Assembly (NCBI RefSeq): GCF_009674495.1
Contig: NZ_WKJN01000042.1
Span: 1-40,860, forward strand
Length of the DNA: 40,860 bases
Direction: 5' to 3'
From: Duganella alba
Lineage (GTDB): Bacteria; Pseudomonadota; Gammaproteobacteria; Burkholderiales; Burkholderiaceae_D
Program-made: the position numbers and the translations under genes
The notes under the pieces: generated by a model
Told to the model about the DNA's origin: nothing
Seen by the model: only the letters and a program-made list of their open reading frames with translations
The model's database searches: none
In this document: positions 25,152 through 32,902 of the stretch, in pieces
How positions within the stretch are numbered: position 1 is the first letter of the stretch
Layout: every line of letters starts with the position of its first letter

Positions 25152-27056
25152 TTATGCCGCTTTTTTAAGCTGCGCCTGTTGCTGTTGCTCCAGCAGCGCG
25201 AAAATCGCATCCTTCGACAACACGTACTGGTCCATCAGCACGCCCTTCAGCTCGCTGATCTGGTCGTGGTAGTCGGCGATGGCGGTCAGGGTGTAGCTGT
25301 AGAGTTCGTCGGCCTTGGCTTCCACCTGGCCCAGATCGGCCTCCTGGTCCTTGAACTGGCTGTGGTCGATCTTCGAGCGCGAGTACATCGACAGTTTGTT
25401 GACCATCAGGTCCAGCATCGAGGTGGCTTTTTCGATGTCGTTCTGGCTGCCGACGGAGATACCGCGCGGGCCGTAGAACAGTTCTTCCGCCGCCACGCCG
25501 CCATACAGCTGGATGACGTCGCGTTCCAGCTCTTCCAGCGTGCGCAAGGCCACGTCGTCCGAGGCCGACAGCACATAGCCCAGCGCGTTCAGCTTGGACA
25601 CCGACTCGGTCGAGATCTTCAGCATCGGCGAGCGTTCCTTCACTTCGGCCAGCGGCAGGCCTGCGCGCAGCCACGGGTCGATCTGCATGAAGAAGTGGCC
25701 GAGTTCGTGCAGCGCGACGCGTTCGCGCTGGCGGGTCTTTTCGGCGGTGGTGGCGCGGTCGGTCAGGCCGATGGTGGCGCGCTCGAAGGCGCGGAACATC
25801 AGGTCGGTGTTGATGACCTGATGTTCCTGGATCGACAGCATGCTGGCGCGCTCGACCACCGTTTGCAGGACCGCCGGGCTGAGGTTGGCGGTGATTTCCG
25901 CCACGTGGTCGAGATTCAGATCCTGCCAGTCGACGCAGCCGTCGGCCTTGCGCGACAGGAAGGAGCGCAGCAGTTCGCGGCGCTCGGTCTTGTTCGGCAG
26001 GCGGAAGTTGATCTTGACCGAGAAGCGGCGCAGCATGGCTTCGTCCATGCGCGTCGAGGCGTCGTCGAAGTTGGAGGCGACCACCCAGATGACGCCGGCG
26101 CCCTTGTCGCTGCGCACGCCGTCAAGCAGGCCCAGCAGGGTGTTGGCGGTGTCGTCTTCCCATTTCTTTTCGCCGCGGCCGCGCGGCATGAACAGGCCCT
26201 GGGCTTCGTCGAGGAAGATGATGCAGCTGCCGCGCGCGCAGGCTTTCTTGTGCAGCGCGTGCAGCGCCTTGGAGCCGCCGCCGATGTAGCCCGACTCCAG
26301 CGCCGAGGCCGAGGCGGTGATCAGCGGCACGTCGAGGCGCTTGGCCAGGTAGCCGGCCAGCTTGGTCTTGCCGGTGCCGGCCGGGCCCGTCAGCATGACG
26401 TTGAACGGCTTGTCGATGTCGTGTTCCTTGTACAGCGCGCGGTTGCGGATCATGTCTTCCAGGTGCAGCACTTCCTGCTTGATGTCTTCCATGCCGATCA
26501 GGTCGTCCATGCTGCCGCCCAGCTGGTCCGGCGTCAGCACGGTGGCGCTCACGCCCATGCCGGGCAGGCCGTTGCGCAGCACGAACAGCACCAGGCCCAC
26601 CAGCAGGATGTCGACCGCGTGGCGCACCAGGAAGGCGGCGACGCGCGCCAGCGTGCTCACTTCGTCGTCCTGCATCACCGCCTTGTGCGAGGCCAGGTAG
26701 TCGTCGCGGGCGATGGCATACGGGATATTGTTGCGCAGCAGGACTTCACGCTCCAGGCTCAGGTGGGTGGTGCCGGGCACCTTGACCACGTACAGCCGGG
26801 CGTCGTCCTTGAGCTTGAAGATGTAGCGCGGCGCCTCCGACTGCGGCGCGGCGATCAGCAGGTAGTCCAGCTGCGCGCGCTTGGCCGGCAGCGCCGTGAT
26901 CTGGGCGATGTCCTGCGTGCGCAGGATCGGGCTGGCGTCCTGCGGCACCTCGGCGCGCAAGCCCAGCAGGATGGCCAGCGAGAGCGTCAGCACCAGCAGG
27001 GCGGCACGGACAGTGGTTTTACGCAGCGCGGTTTGAAGTTTGTAAAGAGTGAACAT
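25152..27056 (-). CDS. Divergent FtsH-like membrane AAA+ zinc protease
   Basis: A 634-residue protein with FtsH layout. TM helices near 16-34 and 145-161 flank a small periplasmic domain, followed by an AAA+ module with Walker A GPAGTGKT (224-231), pore loop GYIGGG (256-261), Walker B IIFLDEAQ (279-286) and a second region of homology ending in MLRRF. An M41 peptidase has HELGH (450-454) with third zinc ligand Asp540 in QNDIEKAT and GGVAAEELFYG (519-529). All catalytic residues are present, so it should extract and degrade membrane or soluble proteins using ATP. It is clearly not the housekeeping FtsH: the pore loop is Tyr-Ile-Gly instead of Phe-Val-Gly, Walker B has LDEAQ instead of IDEID, and the arginine-finger region is altered. 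It stands alone. The start has no good ribosome site. Confidence 0.88.
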   Translation of the reverse strand: MFTLYKLQTALRKTTVRAALLVLTLSLAILLGLRAEVPQDASPILRTQDIAQITALPAKRAQLDYLLIAAPQSEAPRYIFKLKDDARLYVVKVPGTTHLSLEREVLLRNNIPYAIARDDYLASHKAVMQDDEVSTLARVAAFLVRHAVDILLVGLVLFVLRNGLPGMGVSATVLTPDQLGGSMDDLIGMEDIKQEVLHLEDMIRNRALYKEHDIDKPFNVMLTGPAGTGKTKLAGYLAKRLDVPLITASASALESGYIGGGSKALHALHKKACARGSCIIFLDEAQGLFMPRGRGEKKWEDDTANTLLGLLDGVRSDKGAGVIWVVASNFDDASTRMDEAMLRRFSVKINFRLPNKTERRELLRSFLSRKADGCVDWQDLNLDHVAEITANLSPAVLQTVVERASMLSIQEHQVINTDLMFRAFERATIGLTDRATTAEKTRQRERVALHELGHFFMQIDPWLRAGLPLAEVKERSPMLKISTESVSKLNALGYVLSASDDVALRTLEELERDVIQLYGGVAAEELFYGPRGISVGSQNDIEKATSMLDLMVNKLSMYSRSKIDHSQFKDQEADLGQVEAKADELYSYTLTAIADYHDQISELKGVLMDQYVLSKDAIFALLEQQQQAQLKKAA

Positions 27057-27437
27057 AATGCATCATCACGATCATGATGCCGGGGCTGGGCGCGAGGATG
27101 GGGCGCAGCAGCCGGGGCCGCCAAGGCCGGTGCGCAGACTGGAGGCGCAGCCGGTGGAGTTGTCAATTTGCTGCCGTAGGGCAACTCATTCAATGCGCAA
27201 CTATAGCCCTGTTGGGGCCGTTTGTATCATGGCGGCGCATAAAAAGTTGCGGCGCGCAACAGTGCCGCCCGGCCTGCGGTTTATCCCCGATTTTTGACGT
27301 TTGAGGCGCGCGCTTTTGCCGCCCGTCGCATACGCCGGATGTTTGCCGCATGGTTTGTTAATCTGCTCATGTCCCCGCTGAAAATACAAAGTGCAGCGGT
27401 GGCTCCCCGCAGTTCCTACAACCTGATGGAGTACACC
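27057..27437. other. Divergent intergenic region
   Basis: 381 bp between the FtsH-like gene and a small secreted-protein gene, holding the promoters of both. A TATAGT at 27200-27205 (minus strand) could be a -10 element, but no good -35 accompanies it. No RNA gene or repeat was recognised. Confidence 0.5.
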
Positions 27438-27827
27438 ATGAAAACGATCCTGCTTGGCGTTGTGGCCGCGCTTGCCCTGACTTCCCTGCCTGCCGTGCAT
27501 GCCCAAGATGCGAGCGTCAGCGTCAACGCCGCGCGCGCCCCCCAGTACCAGATGCAGCCTGACGAATTCAGCCCGTATCGCAATACCTACAAGCTGGAGA
27601 ACGGCCAGAAAATCTCCTTCGACAATGAGCAGAACCGGCTGTATGCGAAGCTGGACGCGGGCCGTCCGGTGCGCATCTACGCCACCTCGAAAACCAGCTT
27701 CGTCACCGAGGACGGCACGCGTTTCGATTTCCATGAGGATGGCGAAGGCCTGGCCATCAGCGACTTCCAGAAGATGCGCTGGGCCAGCACCACGCCGGCC
27801 AGCAAAGTCATGATGGCGCGCCGCTAG
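27438..27827 (+). CDS. Small secreted protein of unknown function
   Basis: A 129-residue protein with a signal peptide (MKTILLGVVAALALTSLPAV, cleaved after HAQ or nearby). The mature part is a small beta-rich domain: FSPYRNTYKLENGQKISF, RLYAKLDAGRPVRIYATS, FVTEDGTRFDF. GGAG precedes the ATG at 27438; an open extension to 27294 lacks both signal peptide and ribosome site. It is convergent with the solute-binding gene, 2 bp apart. Probably periplasmic; function unknown. Confidence 0.8.
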   Translation: MKTILLGVVAALALTSLPAVHAQDASVSVNAARAPQYQMQPDEFSPYRNTYKLENGQKISFDNEQNRLYAKLDAGRPVRIYATSKTSFVTEDGTRFDFHEDGEGLAISDFQKMRWASTTPASKVMMARR

Positions 27828-27829
27828 GC

Positions 27830-28561
27830 CTAGGGGCTTTTGCCCCAGTGCTCGTATTTGCGGTCGATCTTCGCCAGGGTGCCGTCGCGCCGCATGTCGG
27901 CCAGGGCGGCGTTCAGCATGTCGATCAGGTCGTTCGGCACGGCCAGGTTGCACGCCAGGTACACTTTCACGCGATGGAACACCATCAGCGGCACCACCTT
28001 GTCCGACCAGTCATACGGTCCCGGACCGGTTCCGCCATTGCGCACCGCCACCGCCCATAAGTCGATGCGGTTGAGCAGCAGCTTTTGCGGATTGATCAGG
28101 TCGTTGCTGACGGCGTCGACGTTGAAGCCGCGGCTGCGCAGGTAGTCGTCGCGGGCGTCGCCGATGGCGGTGCCGATGCGCAGCTTGCGCGCATCGTCGA
28201 TCGTGTTGAGCGGGAAGCTGTGGTCGGCGCGGCCCCAGAACTGCCATTCGGCTTCGTCGGTGGGGCCGACCCATTTGAACAGCGGTTCGCGCTCCGGCGT
28301 GCGCGAGGTCGAGTACACGCAGGTCTGTTCCTGCGTCTGCGCCGTCATGTAGGCGCGTTTCCACGGCAGTTGATCGATGCGGTAGTCGGTGCCGCTGCGC
28401 GCCATGATTTCGCGCACCTTGTCGGTGGCGCGGCCGATGATGACGCCGTCGGCGTCGCGCATGCTGGACGGCGGCGAATGCTCGGTGGTGATCAGCAGTG
28501 GCGCCGCGCACGCGGCGCCACCAGTCGCCAGCAGAAATAATGTCAGGATAGTCAATCGCAT
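27830..28561 (-). CDS. Periplasmic solute-binding protein, family 3-like
   Basis: A 243-residue protein with a signal peptide (about 1-19, ending ACAA) and a SBP_bac_3-type fold: LLITTEHSPPSSMRDADGVI, TDKVREIMARSG, RIGTAIGDARDDYLRSRGF and an end with LNAALADMRRDGTLAKIDRKY. Proteins of this fold bind amino acids or similar ligands. No ABC permease or ATPase is adjacent, and single genes of this sort often act as sensors or have lost their transporter. The start at 28561 gives a good signal peptide but a weak ribosome site; the frame stays open upstream. Confidence 0.82.
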   Translation of the reverse strand: MRLTILTLFLLATGGAACAAPLLITTEHSPPSSMRDADGVIIGRATDKVREIMARSGTDYRIDQLPWKRAYMTAQTQEQTCVYSTSRTPEREPLFKWVGPTDEAEWQFWGRADHSFPLNTIDDARKLRIGTAIGDARDDYLRSRGFNVDAVSNDLINPQKLLLNRIDLWAVAVRNGGTGPGPYDWSDKVVPLMVFHRVKVYLACNLAVPNDLIDMLNAALADMRRDGTLAKIDRKYEHWGKSP

Positions 28562-28647
28562 GGGCTGGCCGCTTTCTGCCAAAAAGCATAGCAGCATGCA
28601 AGCCGGGCGGCAATACAGGTTTGTATCGGCCGCCCTCCGGCCCCGGC

Positions 28648-30372
28648 TTAGTTGGCGCGGCGGTACAGGCGGAAGCGTTCGTCGCGGTCGGCCGCGCGGC
28701 GGCCTTCCCACAGCAGCACCCACTGCTTGCCGCGGTACTGCGGCACGATTTCGCGGTCGTCGCGCAGCTTGGTGCTATCTTGCAACAGCAGCAGGTCGCA
28801 GCGGTCGGTTTCCACGCCGGCGAACGGCAGGCGCGCGTAATACGCGAACGAGGCGCGCTGGGCCGCGCCGATATTCGATTCGATGCAGTGCGTGCCCGGC
28901 GGCAGCTTGGCGGCGATCTGCTGCGCGACGCTGGCGTAGCTCTTGCCGTAGTTGAAGTCCGGCAGGAACAGGGTCATCAGCAGGATCCAGATCAGGATCA
29001 GGCCGCCCGAGGACAGCACCACGGCGCGCCACAGCACGGCCGGCTGGCGCGAGATGCGCCAGTACACCAGCACAAACCAGCCCAGCGTGGCGGCCAGCGC
29101 CACGATGAAGGCGATCCAGCCCAGTTCCGGCGTGAAGCCCGGCACCAGCTTGAGGGCGTTGCGCGCGGCCTTTTCCGGCCAGCCGGTCAGCGTGGCGATC
29201 CAGAACAGCCAGATGACGGCGGCGCACATGGTCAGCGCCATCACCGAGAACCAGTCGATGGCGTTGATGGCGCCGCGCTTGACGGTCAGCAGGCCGAAGG
29301 CGGCCATCACCGCCAGCGGCGGCAGCAGCACCAGCAGCTGGCCTTGTTCAGGCTGCGGATGGCACAGCGTCAGCAGCAGGCCGACCACGACAAAGGCCAG
29401 CGGCACCACGATGTGCAGCACGCCGCGCTGGCGGCGCCAGGCCCACACCGCCCAGGCGGCGAACGGCCAGGCCGGCCAGAAGAACCAGAGGCCGACGCGG
29501 AAGAAGAATTTGACCGAGGCCCAGCTTGGCCAGTCCAGCTGCAGCCAGTTCCAGCCCATCCAGGCGTTCAGCGGCTGCTGGTGGTAGGGTTCCAGCAGCT
29601 GCGCCGGCAGCAGCCACAGCGCGACGACCGCGCCGCCGACCGCCAGGGTGGCGCCGAGGTCGCGCACGGCGCGGATGGCCGGCTGCGCCAGGAAGCGGGT
29701 GCAGGCAAACAGCGACAGCATCAGGCACACCGGCGTCAGCCAGCCGCGCGTCAGCGTCAGCAGGCCGACCGCCAGGCCGCTCAGGGCGGCGTTGCGCAGC
29801 GATGGTTTTTCCACGTAGCGCACGGTGCGGTACAGCAGCAGCGCGGTCAGCGACACCTGCAGCGCTTCCGGCGTGGTTTCGTGGCTGTGCAGCAGCAGGC
29901 CCAGGCAGCCAAGGTAGATCAGCAGGGCGGCGTCGGCCAGCGTGCGGCCGAAGTCGTCCGGTTCGGGCTGGCCGCCAAAGGCCAGGCGCAGCGGCTGCGC
30001 GTCCTGGCGGCGGCCCAGGTTGAAGGTGGCGTACCACAGCGACAGCGCGCCCAGCAGGAACGCCAGCACGGTGCCGACGCGGGCGCCCAGCACGTCGCCC
30101 AGCAGCCAGCCGGTCAGCTTGATGCCCAGCGCGCCGAGCCAGAAGGCCAGCGGGCCTTCGTCCGGCCACGACAGGCCGGAAATGTTCGGCCACAGCCAGT
30201 CCTGCCAGGTGCCGTGCGCCATGGTCCACATGATGCCGAAGCTGGCGGCGTCGTCGTTCTTCCACGGGTCGCGGCCGATCAGGCCAGGCAGGATGTACAG
30301 CAGGCCGAGGGCGAACAGCGCCCAGCGCGGCAATGCCAAAGTAGCGGCGGCGGGAAGACGGACTGGCTTCAT
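28648..30372 (-). CDS. GT-C membrane glycosyltransferase (ArnT/PMT-like)
   Basis: A 574-residue integral membrane protein with about 12 hydrophobic helices. The first periplasmic loop has the acidic motif RDPWKNDDA (about 34-42) expected for GT83/GT39 enzymes that use polyprenyl-phosphate sugars. The C-terminal 120 residues form a soluble periplasmic domain. ArnT adds aminoarabinose to lipid A; others glycosylate proteins or lipids. No arn operon is nearby, so the sugar and acceptor are open. It is 86 bp upstream of the solute-binding gene on the same strand and is preceded by the rpmE2 terminator. Confidence 0.85.
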   Translation of the reverse strand: MKPVRLPAAATLALPRWALFALGLLYILPGLIGRDPWKNDDAASFGIMWTMAHGTWQDWLWPNISGLSWPDEGPLAFWLGALGIKLTGWLLGDVLGARVGTVLAFLLGALSLWYATFNLGRRQDAQPLRLAFGGQPEPDDFGRTLADAALLIYLGCLGLLLHSHETTPEALQVSLTALLLYRTVRYVEKPSLRNAALSGLAVGLLTLTRGWLTPVCLMLSLFACTRFLAQPAIRAVRDLGATLAVGGAVVALWLLPAQLLEPYHQQPLNAWMGWNWLQLDWPSWASVKFFFRVGLWFFWPAWPFAAWAVWAWRRQRGVLHIVVPLAFVVVGLLLTLCHPQPEQGQLLVLLPPLAVMAAFGLLTVKRGAINAIDWFSVMALTMCAAVIWLFWIATLTGWPEKAARNALKLVPGFTPELGWIAFIVALAATLGWFVLVYWRISRQPAVLWRAVVLSSGGLILIWILLMTLFLPDFNYGKSYASVAQQIAAKLPPGTHCIESNIGAAQRASFAYYARLPFAGVETDRCDLLLLQDSTKLRDDREIVPQYRGKQWVLLWEGRRAADRDERFRLYRRAN

Positions 30373-30419
30373 CGATCAGTGTGTTTTAAGAGTAGAACCG
30401 GAGTATGACGGTATCAAAC

Positions 30420-30448
30420 AAAAAAAGCAGCCAGAGGCTGCTTTTTTT
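30420..30448. terminator. Bidirectional terminator after rpmE2
   Basis: Stem AAAAAAGCAGCC / GGCTGCTTTTTT with a 3-nt loop, with T-runs on both strands. It ends rpmE2 on the minus strand. Confidence 0.9.
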
Positions 30449-30464
30449 ATCGAAGTGGCAAAGA

Positions 30465-30734
30465 TTAGCCAGCTGCGACAGCGGTTTTCGAACCGACCGA
30501 ACCGAACTTCTGGCGGAATTTCTCAACGCGGCCAGCGGTGTCGACGATTTTGTGTTTGCCGGTGTAGAACGGGTGCGATTCAGCCGACACCTCGATCTTG
30601 ACCAACGGGTATTCTTTACCGTTGAACTCGATTTTTTCGCGGGTGCCGATGGTCGAACGGGTGATGAATTTGAAATCGCACGACAGGTCGTGGAAGACAA
30701 CTTCACGGTAATCTGGATGGGTATCTGCTTTCAT
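30465..30734 (-). CDS. rpmE2: 50S ribosomal protein L31, type B (zinc-free form)
   Basis: An 89-residue L31 protein of the type B (C-minus) form: MKADTHPDYREVVFHD, then IEFNGKEYPLVKIEVSAESH, HPFYTGKHKIVDTAGRVEKF. It keeps a single Cys (DLSCDF) and lacks the CxxC pairs that bind zinc in type A. L31 sits at the central protuberance bridging the subunits. The start at 30734 has GAGG upstream; the longer frame to 30785 is not L31 sequence. It lies downstream of rho, but an intrinsic terminator intervenes, so it has its own promoter. Confidence 0.96.
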   Translation of the reverse strand: MKADTHPDYREVVFHDLSCDFKFITRSTIGTREKIEFNGKEYPLVKIEVSAESHPFYTGKHKIVDTAGRVEKFRQKFGSVGSKTAVAAG

Positions 30735-30749
30735 GTGTAGCCTCAGTAA

Positions 30750-30764
30750 GTTTGGTAGCCAAAC
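30750..30764 (-). promoter_or_regulatory. Short hairpin in the rpmE2 leader
   Basis: A perfect dyad GTTTGG-N3-CCAAAC ending 16 nt upstream of the rpmE2 start codon. It could fold in the mRNA leader near the ribosome site. Confidence 0.35.
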
Positions 30765-30857
30765 AGCACTTCGTCGGTCTGTCATGCCTCGTGACCCGAT
30801 TGCCGCTCACTTGCCTGGTTGAATAATGCGATCGGGGATTATACCGGCGTAAACGAA

Positions 30858-30881
30858 AACAGGCAACCGAAGTTGCCTGTT
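30858..30881 (-). terminator. Intrinsic terminator of rho
   Basis: A 10-bp perfect stem AACAGGCAAC / GTTGCCTGTT with a 4-nt loop, followed on the minus strand by TTTTCGTTT. Confidence 0.85.
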
Positions 30882-30950
30882 TGTTATGATGCGCCCGCCG
30901 CGGCGGCGGAGCAGGGATTTCGTGCGGCACCGCCGCGCGCCTGCGGAGCG

Positions 30951-30972
30951 GCTTGGCCCTGCAGGGCCAAGC
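30951..30972. repeat. 22-bp perfect palindrome downstream of rho
   Basis: Arms GCTTGGCCCTG and its reverse complement meet without a spacer, 20 bp after the rho stop. A second dyad, GCGGCT-TT-AGCCGC (30987-31000), overlaps the rho stop codon. Neither has a T-run, so these may protect or process the 3' end rather than terminate. Confidence 0.8.
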
Positions 30973-30991
30973 TCCCCAGAGGCATGCGGCT

Positions 30992-32254
30992 TTAGCCGCC
31001 TCGCCTCATCATGTCGAAGAACTCGGTGTTGTTCTTCGTGGCGCGCATCTTGTCGAGGATGAACTCCATCGCCTCGATCTCGTCCATCGAGTACAGCAGC
31101 TTGCGCAGAATCCAGATCTTCTGCAGCTGGTCCGGCTTGATCAGCAGTTCCTCGCGGCGGGTGCCCGATTTGTTCAGGTTGATCGACGGGTAGACGCGTT
31201 TCTCGGCCAGGCGGCGCTCCAGGTGCACCTCCATATTGCCGGTACCCTTGAATTCCTCGTAGATCACGTCGTCCATGCGCGAACCGGTTTCGATCAGCGC
31301 GGTGGCGATGATGGTCAGCGAGCCGCCTTCCTCGATGTTACGGGCGGCGCCGAAGAAGCGTTTCGGACGTTGCAGCGCGTTGGCGTCGACACCGCCGGTC
31401 AGCACCTTGCCGGAGGCCGGGATCACGGTGTTGTAGGCGCGCGCCAGGCGGGTGATCGAATCCAGCAGGATGACCACGTCTTTTTTCATTTCGACCAGGC
31501 GCTTGGCTTTTTCCAGCACCATCTCGGCGACCTGCACGTGGCGGGTGGCCGGTTCGTCGAAGGTCGAGGCGACCACTTCGCCGCGCACCGAGCGTTGCAT
31601 CTCGGTCACTTCCTCTGGACGTTCGTCGATCAGCAGCACGATCAGGGTGACGTCCGGGTGGTTCGAGGTGATCGCGTGGGCGATGTGTTGCAGCATGACC
31701 GATTTGCCGGACTTCGGCGACGCCACCAGCAGGCCGCGCTGGCCTTTGCCGATCGGCGCGATCAGGTCGATGATGCGGCCGGTGATGTTTTCCGTGCCAT
31801 TGATGTCGCGTTCCAGGCGCAGCGGCTCGTTTGGATGCAGCGGCGTCAGATTCTCAAACAATATGCGGTGTTTCGAGGCTTCCGGCGATTCGCCGTTGAC
31901 CTTGTCGACCTTGACCAGCGCGAAATAGCGTTCGCCGTCTTTCGGGGTGCGCACTTCGCCTTCGATCGAGTCGCCGGTGTGCAGGTTGAAGCGGCGGATC
32001 TGCGACGGCGAGATGTAGATGTCGTCGGTGGACGCCATGTAGCTGGCGTCCGGCGAGCGCAGGAAGCCGAAGCCGTCCGGCAGCACTTCCAGGGCGCCAT
32101 CGCCGAAGATCTGCTCGCCCGATTTGGCGCGTTTTTTCAGGATGGCGAACATCAACTCTTGCTTGCGCAGACGCGCCGCATTGTCGATATCCAGTCCGAT
32201 GGCCATTTCCAACAACGCCGAAACGTGTAAGGCCTTCAATTCAGATAGATGCAT
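30992..32254 (-). CDS. rho: Transcription termination factor Rho
   Basis: A 420-residue hexameric RNA helicase that ends untranslated transcripts. It has an N-terminal helical domain (MHLSELKALHVSALLEMA), the primary RNA-binding OB domain (about 50-115: GFGFLRSPDASYMASTDDIY), a P-loop SPKSGKS, Walker B VVILLDSITR, the Q/R-loops (ALQRPKRFFGAARNIEEGGS) and the conserved end EFFDMMRRG. Length is as in E. coli (419). It lies downstream of trxA on the same strand, an order usual in Burkholderiales. The ribosome site is weak. The leader is C-rich and may serve as a rut site for self-control. Confidence 0.98.
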   Translation of the reverse strand: MHLSELKALHVSALLEMAIGLDIDNAARLRKQELMFAILKKRAKSGEQIFGDGALEVLPDGFGFLRSPDASYMASTDDIYISPSQIRRFNLHTGDSIEGEVRTPKDGERYFALVKVDKVNGESPEASKHRILFENLTPLHPNEPLRLERDINGTENITGRIIDLIAPIGKGQRGLLVASPKSGKSVMLQHIAHAITSNHPDVTLIVLLIDERPEEVTEMQRSVRGEVVASTFDEPATRHVQVAEMVLEKAKRLVEMKKDVVILLDSITRLARAYNTVIPASGKVLTGGVDANALQRPKRFFGAARNIEEGGSLTIIATALIETGSRMDDVIYEEFKGTGNMEVHLERRLAEKRVYPSINLNKSGTRREELLIKPDQLQKIWILRKLLYSMDEIEAMEFILDKMRATKNNTEFFDMMRRGG

Positions 32255-32374
32255 ATGGTTTGAGTATCCCGTGACGGGAAAGTAAAGGTAGGGGAGGGGA
32301 CTACGTGGGTGTCTCGTATTATTCAGCGGCGGCCGCGGGCGCGGCGCCGCTGGTGCAACGTAACGATATCTTAC
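32255..32374 (-). promoter_or_regulatory. rho leader with C-rich, G-poor segment
   Basis: Between trxA and rho, the minus-strand reading of 32276-32304 contains 14 C and only 2 G in 29 nt. Dyads lie on both sides: TCCCG-TGA-CGGGA (32267-32279) and a GC-rich hairpin with arms AGCGGCG/CGCCGCT (32325-32351). The layout suits Rho loading on its own leader. Confidence 0.4.
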
Positions 32375-32701
32375 TTAGATATTGCTGTCGATGAAAGAGG
32401 TCAGCTGGCCTTTTGCCATTGCGCCAACCTTTTGAGCGGCGGCGACGCCGTTCTTGAACAGGATCAGGGTCGGAATGCCACGGATGCCGAATTTGGCTGG
32501 AACAGCCTGGTTCGAATCGACGTCCAGCTTGGCGATCTGAATCTTGCCTTCGTATTCTTTGGCGACTTCTTCCAGGATCGGGGCGATGCTCTTGCATGGG
32601 CCGCACCATTCGGCCCAGAAGTCGACCAGTACAGGGCGGTCGGACTTGAGCACGTCGGCTTCAAAGGATGCATCGGTAATGTGTTTGATATTTTCGCTCA
32701 T
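32375..32701 (-). CDS. trxA: Thioredoxin 1
   Basis: A 108-residue thioredoxin with the active site WCGPC (AEWCGPCKS) and the cis-Pro loop GIRGIPTL. It reduces disulfides in the cytoplasm with electrons from thioredoxin reductase. Length is normal. The start at 32701 follows GAGGAAAT. It lies 120 bp upstream of rho. A TATTAT at 32846-32851 could be its -10 element, without a clear -35. Confidence 0.97.
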   Translation of the reverse strand: MSENIKHITDASFEADVLKSDRPVLVDFWAEWCGPCKSIAPILEEVAKEYEGKIQIAKLDVDSNQAVPAKFGIRGIPTLILFKNGVAAAQKVGAMAKGQLTSFIDSNI

Positions 32702-32902
32702 AATTTCCTCAATCGAGGTAGATGTAAGTAATAACGCCTGGGGACGGGCCTCAAACGCTGCCATGGGCAGCAGTTGGGTGCCATTCGCGCGATTTCAATG
32801 TCTCGGAGGGGATAGCAACAAGGTCGGCAGGCAGGGATGGCGTAAATAATAACCCATTTTTCAAAAATGTGCGGTTGTTTGTCAAAAGCCGCGCAATTCT
32901 GT

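Noticed and set aside
30735..30785. L31 with 17 extra N-terminal residues
   Set aside because: The conserved L31 N-terminus begins at MKADTHP, which has its own ribosome site.
32325..32351. GC-rich hairpin after trxA as an intrinsic terminator
   Set aside because: No T-run follows on the minus strand; kept only as part of the rho leader.
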